DNA from: Pseudomonas graminis | GTDB taxonomy: Bacteria > Pseudomonadota > Gammaproteobacteria > Pseudomonadales > Pseudomonadaceae | Direction: 5' to 3' | Assembly (NCBI RefSeq): GCF_004364335.1 | Contig: NZ_SOCR01000013.1 | Coordinates: 116,649-180,648 of the forward strand | DNA: 64,000 bases | Shown: positions 54,009 through 64,000 of the stretch, in pieces | Layout of the letters: every line of letters starts with the position of its first letter | Numbering within the stretch: the stretch's first letter is position 1 | Made by a program: the position numbers and the translations under genes | Notes under the pieces: generated by a model | Seen by the model: the letters and a program-made list of their open reading frames with translations, nothing else | Database searches by the model: none | Told to the model about the DNA's origin: nothing

Positions 54009-54085
54009 TGGCGCACCCGGCAGGACTCGAACCTGCGACCATCCGCTTAGAAGGCGGATGCTCTATCCAGCTGAGCTACGGGCAC
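54009..54085 (-). tRNA. tRNA-Arg (anticodon UCU)
   Basis: 77 nt including encoded CCA. It starts GTGCCCGTAGCTCAGCTGGA; anticodon arm CCGCC-TTCTAAG-GCGG places TCT in the loop; T arm GCAGGTTCGAGTCCTGC. First tRNA of the transcript. Confidence 0.96.
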
Positions 54086-54233
54086 TTATTTCATTTGCCT
54101 TCGTGAGACTGCAAATTAAGAGCTTTCAATCACGCTGAGCAGATCTTAACTCTACCTGACTTATTCAACCTTTCGACCTGATTTGCCGCTTCCGGCTAAT
54201 CCTGTGTGGGGTTGTGCCCGACAAGTGCGACGA

Positions 54234-54262
54234 ATCTTATAGACGGCCCAAAAGGTCGTCAA
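54234..54262 (-). promoter_or_regulatory. Promoter of the tRNA-Arg/His/Leu operon
   Basis: On the minus strand TTGACG, 17 bp, TAAGAT (with TATAAG overlapping), about 150 bp ahead of tRNA-Arg. The rest of the 310-bp gap to folD (54263-54395) is AT-rich and probably contains the folD promoter, which I could not resolve. Confidence 0.65.
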
Positions 54263-54395
54263 CACTTTTTTCAAAAAAATTCAGTTAATTAAAGGGGTTA
54301 GCTTATTAAGCGGACCAACCGTCTTTGCCCTTGCGTCAGGTCATGCGAGAATGCGCGCTCTTTTTCCCTCCCCCTCCGATGGTTAATCACGCGTA

Positions 54396-55250
54396 ATGAC
54401 TGCAAAACTAATAGACGGCAAAGCGATCGCAGCCAACCTGCGCCAGCAGATCGCTCAACGAGTCGCCCAGCGTCGCGAGCAAGGCCTGCGCACGCCCGGC
54501 CTCGCGGTGATTCTGGTCGGCAGCGACCCCGCCTCTCAGGTTTACGTCTCGCACAAACGCAAAGACTGCGAAGAGGTCGGCTTCATCTCCCAGGCCTATG
54601 ACCTGCCCAGTGAAACCACCCAGACCGAACTGACCGATCTGATCGATCGCCTCAACGACGACCCGGCCATCGACGGCATCCTGCTGCAACTGCCGCTGCC
54701 GGAGCATCTGGAATCCTCCAGTCTGCTGGAGCGCATCCGTCCGGATAAAGACGTCGACGGCTTCCACCCCTACAACGTGGGTCGCCTGGCCCAGCGCATT
54801 CCACTGCTGCGCCCGTGCACCCCCAAGGGCATCATGACCCTGCTGGAAAGCACCGGTGTCGATCTGTACGGCAAGGACGCGGTCGTGGTGGGTGCGTCCA
54901 ACATCGTCGGTCGTCCGATGGCGATGGAGCTGCTGCTGGCCGGCTGCACCGTGACCGTGACCCATCGCTTCACCCAGGATCTGGCCGGACACGTCGGTCG
55001 TGCCGATCTGGTGGTCGTGGCGGCGGGCAAGCCGGGTCTGGTCAAGGGCGAGTGGATCAAGGAAGGCGCCATCGTCATCGACGTCGGCATCAACCGTCAG
55101 GATGACGGCAAGCTGGTAGGCGATGTGGTGTACGAAACCGCCCTGCCCCGCGCCGGCTGGATCACGCCGGTGCCAGGCGGCGTCGGCCCCATGACCCGCG
55201 CCTGCCTGCTGGAAAACACGCTGTATGCCGCAGAGACACTGCACGGCTGA
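54396..55250 (+). CDS. folD: Bifunctional methylenetetrahydrofolate dehydrogenase/cyclohydrolase FolD
   Basis: A 284-residue cytoplasmic enzyme interconverting 5,10-methylene-, methenyl- and 10-formyl-THF with NADP. The catalytic Lys region is VYVSHKRKDCEEVGF; ILLQLPLPEHL and DVDGFHPYNVGRL follow. The Rossmann part has VVVGASNIVGRPMAMELL, and the C-terminus TPVPGGVGPMTRACLLENT is standard. Monocistronic, with a strong terminator behind it. Confidence 0.97.
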   Translation: MTAKLIDGKAIAANLRQQIAQRVAQRREQGLRTPGLAVILVGSDPASQVYVSHKRKDCEEVGFISQAYDLPSETTQTELTDLIDRLNDDPAIDGILLQLPLPEHLESSSLLERIRPDKDVDGFHPYNVGRLAQRIPLLRPCTPKGIMTLLESTGVDLYGKDAVVVGASNIVGRPMAMELLLAGCTVTVTHRFTQDLAGHVGRADLVVVAAGKPGLVKGEWIKEGAIVIDVGINRQDDGKLVGDVVYETALPRAGWITPVPGGVGPMTRACLLENTLYAAETLHG

Positions 55251-55300
55251 TAATTCAGGCCGGTGCATAACGCCAGCCGGCTCATCAAAACGCGAACAAG

Positions 55301-55330
55301 AAAAACGGCACCCGAGGGTGCCGTTTTTTT
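55301..55330. terminator. Bidirectional terminator, folD / binding-protein gene
   Basis: AAAAACGGCACCC/GGGTGCCGTTTTT, 2-base loop, with T runs on both strands. It serves folD (plus) and the ABC binding-protein gene (minus). Confidence 0.9.
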
Positions 55331-55356
55331 ATGCGCCGAACATAGAAGCGTGCAGG

Positions 55357-57168
55357 TTACTTCTTCCCGGCTTCCCAGCTCTTCAAGAGGTCCGAGTAAG
55401 CGATGGTTTCGCCCTTCGGTTTCTCGTTGGCCAGTTTGCGTTGCGGCGCAAGGAAGGCACCGTTGCTCTTCTCGGCTTTGGTGTACCACTCTTCAGCCGT
55501 GGTTTCCGGGTTCATCTTAGGCGCGCAACCACTTGGTTCCTGAACCTTGGAGCGCTCGATGCGGGTCATGATTGCATCCTGATCCTTGGCCAGACCGTCG
55601 AGGGCCGCCTGTGCCGACTTCTCGCCGGTCACAGCTTCAGCCACGTGACTCCACCACAACTGAGCCAGCTTCGGATAATCCGGGACGTTGGTGCCGGTTG
55701 GCGACCATTGCACACGGGCCGGGCTGCGATAAAACTCGACCAGACCACCGAGTTTCGGCGCCAGGGCGGTCATCTCTTTGGAGTTGATGTCCGATTCGCG
55801 GATCGGCGTCAGGCCCACGATGGTTTTCTTCAGCGAGACAGACTTCGACGTCACGAACTGCGCGTAGAGCCAGGCGGCCAGGCGCTTCTTCTCTTCGGTG
55901 GACTTGAGGAAGGTCCAGGAGCCTACGTCCTGATAACCCAGCTTCATGCCTTCTTTCCAGTACGGACCTTTTGGCGATGGCGCCATCCGCCATTTCGGCG
56001 TGCCGTCGGCGTTCATGACTGGCAGACCTGGCTTGGTCATGTCAGCGGTGAAAGCGGTGTACCAGAAGATCTGCTGAGCGACGTTACCCTGGGACGGCAC
56101 CGGCCCGGACTCGGAGAACGTCATGCCTGCCGCTTCAGGTGGTGCGTAAGCCTTGAGCCAGTCGATGTATTTCTGAGTGGCGAACACTGCGGCCGGGCCG
56201 TTGGTGTCGCCGCCGCGGGTGATGCTCGAACCGACCGGGTGGCAGTCTTCTACACGGATGCCCCACTCATCGACCGGCAAGCCGTTCGGCAAGCCTTTAT
56301 CGCCGCTGCCAGCCATGGAGAACCAGGCATCGGTGAAGCGCCAGCCCAGGGACGGGTCTTTCTTGCCGTAGTCCATGTGGCCGTAGACTTTCTTGCCGTC
56401 AAGTTCCTTGACGTCTTCGCTGAAGAACTTGGCGATGTCTTCATAAGCGGACCAGTTCACCGGAACGCCCAGCTCGTAGCCGTATTTGGCCTTGAATTTT
56501 TCTTTCAGATCAGGACGGTCAAACCAGTCGGCGCGGAACCAGTACAGGTTGGCGAACTGTTGGTCAGGCAGTTGATACAGTTTGGCCGGCGTGACGACTT
56601 TGCCTGATGCGTCTTTGACTTCAGGCGACGTGGTGAATGAGGTGCCGATGAAGTCTTTGATGTCGAGCGTCGGAGAAGTGACTTTCGAACCTTCCGGGCT
56701 GGCCATCAGGTCGGTCAGAGACATCGCCTTGCCGTAGCGGAAGTGCGTACCGATCAGGTCGGAGTCGTTGACCCAGCCGTCATAGATACTCTGGTTAGAC
56801 TGCATGGCAGTCTGCAGCTTCTCGATCACGTCGCCTTCCTGCAGCAGGTCATGAGTGACCTTGATGCCGGTGATTTCGGTGAACGCCTTGGCCAGGGTTT
56901 TGGATTCGTATTCATGGGTGGTCAAGGTTTCGGAAACCACCTTGATGTCCATGCCGCGGAACGGCTCGGCCGCCTTGATGAACCACTCCAGCTCCTTGAG
57001 CTGATCGGCATCAGACAGCGTGGTCGGCTTGAACTCGCTGGAGGCCCACTTCTTGGCGGCATCCTCGTACTGATCGGCCCATGCCGAAACGCTCAAGCCA
57101 CTGAGCATTACCATCGTCGCTACCGTCACACTATGTCGCAGCTTGTTTTTCTTATTGAACATAGACAC
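55357..57168 (-). CDS. Periplasmic binding protein of a glycerol/polyol-type ABC importer (GlpV-like)
   Basis: A 603-residue extracellular solute-binding protein with a signal peptide ending SVSAWADQYE. The size is larger than typical sugar-binding proteins, and the sequence plus gene order fit the GlpV subgroup that binds glycerol in Rhizobium. Segments such as YKAKYGYELGVPVNW are preceded by LYWFRADWFDRPDL. It is the last gene of a six-gene operon, 149 bp after the small membrane gene, and the gap holds a REP pair, which could let the binding protein be expressed at a different level. Glycerol is the inferred substrate; other polyols are possible. Confidence 0.85.
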   Translation of the reverse strand: MSMFNKKNKLRHSVTVATMVMLSGLSVSAWADQYEDAAKKWASSEFKPTTLSDADQLKELEWFIKAAEPFRGMDIKVVSETLTTHEYESKTLAKAFTEITGIKVTHDLLQEGDVIEKLQTAMQSNQSIYDGWVNDSDLIGTHFRYGKAMSLTDLMASPEGSKVTSPTLDIKDFIGTSFTTSPEVKDASGKVVTPAKLYQLPDQQFANLYWFRADWFDRPDLKEKFKAKYGYELGVPVNWSAYEDIAKFFSEDVKELDGKKVYGHMDYGKKDPSLGWRFTDAWFSMAGSGDKGLPNGLPVDEWGIRVEDCHPVGSSITRGGDTNGPAAVFATQKYIDWLKAYAPPEAAGMTFSESGPVPSQGNVAQQIFWYTAFTADMTKPGLPVMNADGTPKWRMAPSPKGPYWKEGMKLGYQDVGSWTFLKSTEEKKRLAAWLYAQFVTSKSVSLKKTIVGLTPIRESDINSKEMTALAPKLGGLVEFYRSPARVQWSPTGTNVPDYPKLAQLWWSHVAEAVTGEKSAQAALDGLAKDQDAIMTRIERSKVQEPSGCAPKMNPETTAEEWYTKAEKSNGAFLAPQRKLANEKPKGETIAYSDLLKSWEAGKK

Positions 57169-57214
57169 CTCTTGTGTTGATTCTTATGTGATCCAACCTG
57201 TTCGCATCTTGCTC

Positions 57215-57300
57215 TGCAGGAGCGCGCTTGCCCGCGAATACGGTCAGCCTGTACAGGACGAATCGCCTGACACACCGCCTTCGGGCGAGCGCACCTACAG
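57215..57300. repeat. REP pair inside the importer operon
   Basis: GCAGGAGCGCGCTTGCCCGC and, in inverse orientation, GGGCGAGCGCACCTACA. It lies between the GlpU-like and GlpV-like genes and might stabilise or separate the upstream mRNA. Confidence 0.75.
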
Positions 57301-57317
57301 CTACATGTCGCTTTTCT

Positions 57318-57590
57318 TCAACCCCAACGCATCACCACCAACAACCAGACCAGGGAAAGCCCCGAGGCCACCCAGATATTCCAGCTCGTCGCGCCGATGA
57401 CCAGCAGGTGCAGGTAGGCGCTTCCGAGCAGGCCGATGAACAGACGATCGCCGCGTGTGGTGGCGATCGGGAGAAAACCGCGACGTTCAATACTCGCCGA
57501 ACGCAATTCCCAGGCCGTCATCGCCACCAGAATCGCAGCGATGGACGCAAAGAAAATAGCAGTTGGCAGGGTCCAGGACATCCACTCCAT
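57318..57590 (-). CDS. Small membrane protein of the importer operon (GlpU/DUF2160-like)
   Basis: A 90-residue protein with a hydrophobic N-terminal helix (WTLPTAIFFASIAAILVAMT), a polar loop (ERRGFLPIATTRGDRLFIG) and two further hydrophobic segments. This matches DUF2160 (GlpU), an accessory gene found only in this importer type. Its role is not known. It starts 11 bp after the upstream permease stop. Confidence 0.8.
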   Translation of the reverse strand: MEWMSWTLPTAIFFASIAAILVAMTAWELRSASIERRGFLPIATTRGDRLFIGLLGSAYLHLLVIGATSWNIWVASGLSLVWLLVVMRWG

Positions 57591-57601
57591 TTTTCGACTC
57601 C

Positions 57602-58420
57602 TCAGACACGACCAAGGGCGAAGCCCTTGACCACGTGATTACGAACGAACCAGATAACCAGCATGCCCGGCAGAATGGTCAACACCCCCGCCGCTGCCAG
57701 CACCCCCCAATCGATCCCCGATGCCGAAACGGTACGGGTCATGACCGCCGCGATCGGCTTGGCGTTGACCGAGGTCAGCGTGCGCGCCAGCAGCAGTTCG
57801 ACCCAGGAGAACATGAAGCAAAAGAACGCCGTGACACCGATGCCCGAGCCAATCAGCGGGATGAAAATCTTGCCGAAGAACTTGGGAAAGCTGTAGCCAT
57901 CGATGTAGGCGGTTTCGTCAATCTCCTTGGGCACCCCGGACATGAAGCCTTCCAGGATCCACACCGCCAGCGGCACGTTGAACAGGCAGTGCGCCAACGC
58001 TACCGCAATGTGCGTGTCGAACAGGCCGATGGACGAGTACAGCTGGAAGAACGGCAGCAGGAAAACCGCAGGCGGCGCCATCCGGTTGGTCAGGAGCCAG
58101 AAGAACAGGTGCTTGTCGCCGAGGAAACGATAGCGGGAAAACGCATAGGCCGCAGGCAATGCGACGCTCAGCGATATGACCATATTCAGGCAGACGTAGT
58201 ACAGCGAGTTGATATAGCCGCTGTACCAGCTTTCGTCGGTGAAGATCACCTTGTAGTTCGCCAGCGTGAAGTCCTGTGGGAACAGGGTCAGGCCACCGAG
58301 GATTTCGGTGTTGGTCTTGAACGACATGTTGACCAGCCAGTAGATCGGGATCAGCAGAAACAGCAGGTAGATCCACAGCGGTATGAGCTTTTTGAACGAC
58401 ACTTTCTCGCGCTTGTTCAT
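57602..58420 (-). CDS. ABC importer permease, MalG-like (GlpQ-like)
   Basis: A 272-residue inner-membrane permease with six hydrophobic segments. It starts MNKREKVSFKKLIPLWIYLL. The EAA loop EGFMSGVPKEIDETAYIDGY contacts the ATPases. It is the second half of the permease heterodimer. Start has GAGGAG 6 bp upstream and lies 9 bp after the stop of the first permease gene. Confidence 0.88.
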   Translation of the reverse strand: MNKREKVSFKKLIPLWIYLLFLLIPIYWLVNMSFKTNTEILGGLTLFPQDFTLANYKVIFTDESWYSGYINSLYYVCLNMVISLSVALPAAYAFSRYRFLGDKHLFFWLLTNRMAPPAVFLLPFFQLYSSIGLFDTHIAVALAHCLFNVPLAVWILEGFMSGVPKEIDETAYIDGYSFPKFFGKIFIPLIGSGIGVTAFFCFMFSWVELLLARTLTSVNAKPIAAVMTRTVSASGIDWGVLAAAGVLTILPGMLVIWFVRNHVVKGFALGRV

Positions 58421-58429
58421 GGGCGCTCC

Positions 58430-59288
<859 letters not shown>

Positions 59289-59296
<8 letters not shown>

Positions 59297-60419
59297 GGGA
59301 CACCTCGCTGGCCGGCAGTGTGTGGGTGGCGGCCTCCAGCAGAAATTCATCGGCGTAGAGCATCAGCCATTGCGCCGGGAAACTGATCCAGGCCTGGCCC
59401 TGGGGCACCGGCTTGTCTTCCTGCACGCGCACTTTCAACAGCTGGCCTGCCAGTTTCAGGGTGAGGATCTTGTAGGTCCCCAGGTCCTCGACGTAGGTCA
59501 CTTCGGCTTGCATGGCGTCATCGACAGGGGCGTCCCAGACGTGCACGAACTCGGGACGAATCCCGACCTTCAACGTGCTCCACTGAGTGGCCGCGAGGCG
59601 CTGCTGCAAGGCTTCGGACAACGGCAGATGAATGCCGCCAAAGCCCACGCCGCCGGCTTCAGGCTTGACCTCGATGAGGTTCATGCCGGGGCTGCCGATG
59701 AAGTAGCCGACGAAGGTGTGGTGCGGTTTTTCGAACAGCTCGCGGGGCGTGCCGAACTGGACGATCTGGCCGCCGTACATCACCGCGATCTTGTCGGCGA
59801 AGGTGGAGGCCTCCAGCTGATCGTGGGTGACGTAGACCATGGTGATGTTGAACTGCTCGTGAATCTGCTTGAGCTTGCGGCGCAGCTTCCACTTCAGATG
59901 CGGGTCGATCACGGTCAGCGGTTCGTCGAACAGGATCGCCGACACGTCATCACGAACCAGCCCGCGGCCCATGGAGACTTTCTGTTTTTCGTCAGCGGTG
60001 AGGCCTTTGGCTTTCTTCTTCAGCAACGGCTGCAGATCCAGCACGTCGGCGATTTCCTGCACCTTGATCTTCACTTTCGCTTCCGGCATGCCCTGATTGC
60101 GCAGCGGGAAGGCGAGGTTGTCGTACACCGTCATGGTGTCGTAGACCACCGGGAACTGGAAAACCTGAGCGATGTTGCGCTCTTCCGGCGACATGTCGTT
60201 GACCACGGTGGTGTCGAACAGGACCTTGCCCTCAGACGGGCTGAGCAGGCCGGAGATGATATTGAGCAGGGTCGATTTGCCGCAGCCGGACGGGCCGAGC
60301 AAGGCATACGCGCCGCCCTGCTCCCAGATGTGAGTCATTTCGCGGATCGCATAGTCTTCAGGGCCGGTCGGATTGGCGCTGTAACTGTGCGCGAGTTGTT
60401 GCAAGCGGATCTCGGCCAT
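59289..60419 (-). CDS. ABC importer ATPase with degenerate signature motif (GlpT-like)
   Basis: A 376-residue ATPase with a C-terminal TOBE domain. Walker A is GPSGCGKST (residues 42-50), Walker B AILFDEP and the H-loop VTHDQ (H199) is intact. The ABC signature, usually LSGGQ, reads LTADE (140-144), and the D-loop is TVID instead of SALD. It starts with TGATG overlap on the upstream ATPase, so the two are translated together. In the expected heterodimer its degenerate signature faces the other subunit's Walker A. Confidence 0.88.
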
Positions 60420-61513
60420 CAGGCAACCCTCGCCATACGCAGGCCCGGCGCCTGAATCAGGCCGCCCTGCTGATCGAATACGAACAGTTTGTGAGTCGGT
60501 ATGTACACGCGAATCGGCGTGTCCACGTCGTACTCGTGGACGCCCGGCAAATGCAGCACCAGCGAGAAATGCTCGTTGCGCACGTGCAGGAAAGTCTCGG
60601 AACCGCTGATCTCGGCGAGCTCGACGGTCACCGCCAGTTCAAGGTCGTCGTCGTTGGACGGCACCAGACTCAGATGACTTGGGCGAACACCAAAGCGGTA
60701 TTCGCCGTCGCCGATGGTGCGCAGGTCAACGTTCAGCGGGAAGTGCACGAAGTTGGCGAAGCTCACTTCGTTGCCTTCGATACGGCCGGGCATCAGGTTG
60801 ATCGGCGGCTCGGAGAACAGCTCGGCGGCCAGCACGGTTTTCGGCTGGTGGTACACCTCGGGCGTACGGCCGCTCTGGATCACGCGGCCTTCGTGCAGAA
60901 TCGTGGTGGTCCCGCCCAGGGCCAGCGCTTCGTTCGGCTCGGTGGTGGCGTAGATGGCGATGGTATTGCGCGTTTCGAACAACTGGCGCATCTCCTGACG
61001 CAGCTCTTCGCGCAGCTTGTAGTCGAGGTTGACCAGCGGCTCATCGAACAGAATCAGTTCGGCGTCCTTGACCAGCGCCCGCGCCATGGCCGTGCGCTGC
61101 TGCTGGCCGCCGGACAATTCGAGGGGATAACGGCTGAGGAATTTTTCGATGCGCAGCATTTTCGCGGTTTCGCGAACGCGGCGGTCGATTTCGTCCTTCG
61201 ACATCTTGGCCTGGCGCAGTGGCGAGGCGATGTTGTCGTAGACGGTCATGCTCGGATAGTTGATGAACTGCTGATAAACCATGGAGACATTGCGATGACG
61301 CACCGCGACCTGGGTGACATCTTTGCCATTCATCAGTACCCGGCCGCTGTCTGGCTTGTCCAGACCGGCCATCAAGCGCATCAGGCTGGTTTTGCCTGAT
61401 AAGGTGCGCCCCAGCAATACATTGAATGAGCCGGGTTCAAAGCTCAGCGAAGCATCATCGATCCAGATCTGACCGTCGACGGCGCGGCTGACGTGCTCAA
61501 GCGTGAGAGACAT
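60419..61513 (-). CDS. ABC importer ATPase lacking the switch histidine (GlpS-like)
   Basis: A 364-residue ATPase with TOBE domain. Walker A reads GRTLSGKTS (residues 35-43), signature LSGGQQQR is complete (133-140), and Walker B is LILFDEP. In the H-loop the conserved His is replaced: YATTEPNEAL has T191 where VTHD is expected. It is the first gene of the operon, about 88 bp after the predicted transcription start of a sigma-54 promoter. Family knowledge: Rhizobium GlpS has the same pair order with GlpT. Glycerol uptake is inferred. Confidence 0.88.
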   Translation of the reverse strand: MSLTLEHVSRAVDGQIWIDDASLSFEPGSFNVLLGRTLSGKTSLMRLMAGLDKPDSGRVLMNGKDVTQVAVRHRNVSMVYQQFINYPSMTVYDNIASPLRQAKMSKDEIDRRVRETAKMLRIEKFLSRYPLELSGGQQQRTAMARALVKDAELILFDEPLVNLDYKLREELRQEMRQLFETRNTIAIYATTEPNEALALGGTTTILHEGRVIQSGRTPEVYHQPKTVLAAELFSEPPINLMPGRIEGNEVSFANFVHFPLNVDLRTIGDGEYRFGVRPSHLSLVPSNDDDLELAVTVELAEISGSETFLHVRNEHFSLVLHLPGVHEYDVDTPIRVYIPTHKLFVFDQQGGLIQAPGLRMARVA

Positions 61514-61582
61514 GGCGTGCCCTTTTTATTTGTTTTGTTCGGGGTGTTGCGTGTTTGCCTTGTGGCAGGTCGTGACATCCGT

Positions 61583-61606
61583 TGACCGATTGTGCTGACC
61601 GATTGT
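61583..61606. repeat. Direct repeat over the importer transcription start
   Basis: TGACCGATTGT occurs at 61583-61593 and again at 61596-61606, 13 bp apart, covering the predicted +1 region. It could be a repressor operator. Confidence 0.4.
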
Positions 61607-61611
61607 TGGAT

Positions 61612-61628
61612 AGCGACAATCGTGCCAA
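61612..61628 (-). promoter_or_regulatory. Sigma-54 promoter of the importer operon
   Basis: On the minus strand TTGGCACGATTGTCGCT, matching TTGGCACG-N4-TTGCW with the invariant GG and GC 10 bases apart and one mismatch in the -12 box. Confidence 0.75.
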
Positions 61629-61711
61629 CCGGCTTGCTCAGCATCTTTCTGGCTGTAATACGCGGACTAGAGCGGTTGCGACAATTTGCCGCACAAGGCG
61701 GCATTCGTTGA

Positions 61712-61781
61712 TGAACATAAATGAACAGGAAAGGCTGAACACCTGAACAAAATGAACATTGACTTTGAACAATCCTGAACA
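61712..61781. promoter_or_regulatory. Enhancer array: seven TGAACA motifs
   Basis: TGAACA begins at 61712, 61722, 61736, 61744, 61753, 61766 and 61776, all in the same orientation within 70 bp. The array lies about 85-155 bp upstream of the -24 box, where sigma-54 activators bind. It is likely the site of the divergent regulator and could also control that gene. Confidence 0.65.
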
Positions 61782-61868
61782 ACAATGGGTGGACGTTTTC
61801 GAGCAGGGATGCTCTGCCTAGCGGCATCTCGACAACAATAAATAAAAGTACTCGGACGGAGCCATTTC

Positions 61869-63728
<1,860 letters not shown>

Positions 63729-63751
63729 CCTGAGCCCGGCCCGAAACGCCC

Positions 63752-63840
63752 TGTAGGAGCCGGCTTGCTGGCGAAAACGGTGGGTCAGTAGATCTCTCCA
63801 TGGCTGATTCACCGCATTCGCCAGCAAGCCGGCTCCTACA
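63752..63840. repeat. REP pair after the activator gene
   Basis: TGTAGGAGCCGGCTTGCTGG and, inverted, CCAGCAAGCCGGCTCCTACA: perfect arms about 50 bp apart. Confidence 0.85.
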
Positions 63841-63882
63841 GTTTCAACATCCGATCGTCCGTGCGCTTGGCGTCAACCGTGA

Positions 63883-63920
63883 CGCGGAGCGTCAGCGGAT
63901 GCATTCCCACGCAGAGCGTC
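63883..63920. repeat. Dispersed palindromic repeat, copy 2
   Basis: Inverse of 44277-44314, beginning CGCGGAGCGTCAGCGGATGC, then ATTCCCACGCAGAGCG. The rest of the window to 64000 shows no gene. Confidence 0.6.
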
Positions 63921-64000
63921 ACTAGTGTCCGGGGAAAGTCCAGAGGGGGAGCTTGCTCCCCCTCTCTGACCGCATCCATACGGCATAATCAGTCTTTTCC

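Overview
The window looks like a chromosomal segment of a fluorescent-type Pseudomonas. The evidence is high GC content, the tig-clpP-clpX-lon-hupB-ppiD block, the yej/fabI neighbourhood, large dermonecrotic-toxin-like proteins, and Pseudomonas-type REP pairs (arms like GTAGGAGCCGGCTTGCTGGC) in the intergenic gaps. I could not run database searches; assignments rest on recognised motifs and context.

Layout: 1-4504 holds ion transport and envelope genes (kup, cut by the window edge; a CorA-like Mg transporter; a 39-residue membrane peptide; a BBP2-like porin). 4811-7036 is glgX. 7193-12513 is a tightly coupled minus-strand operon: transaldolase, sulfotransferase, SDR oxidoreductase, a saccharopine-dehydrogenase-like enzyme broken by an in-frame amber codon, a glycine/sarcosine N-methyltransferase homologue and an APS kinase. 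It resembles a small biosynthetic cluster for a sulfated, N-methylated metabolite, and I cannot match it to a known pathway. 13064-17843 holds cytochrome b561, an EmrAB-type efflux pair and an orphan xdhC. 18312-20459 is one ORF fusing EgtB to EgtD (ergothioneine). 20800-23052 is a two-gene acyl-CoA (valine-type) catabolic unit. 23116-28395 encodes a 1759-residue toxin-like protein with a C-terminal HExxH site.

28570-35261 holds a flavin reductase, small hypotheticals, a streptothricin-acetyltransferase-like GNAT, dnaQ, rnhA, a methyltransferase, gloB and mltD. 35475-42904 is a peptide ABC importer operon with two tandem binding proteins and yejB-yejE-yejF, followed by fabI. A roughly 1-kb gap (43719-44798) contains a large imperfect inverted repeat. 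44799-53357 is the protein quality-control block. 53731-54085 holds tRNA-Leu, tRNA-His and tRNA-Arg as one transcript, followed by folD.

55357-61513 is a six-gene glycerol/polyol-type ABC importer (GlpSTPQUV order), divergent from a sigma-54 enhancer-binding activator (61869-63728). The shared control region has a good -24/-12 promoter and seven TGAACA motifs, so the activator very probably drives the importer. The most promising undescribed items are the sulfotransferase/transaldolase cluster, the putative metallopeptidase toxin, the EgtB-EgtD fusion and the sigma-54 enhancer array.
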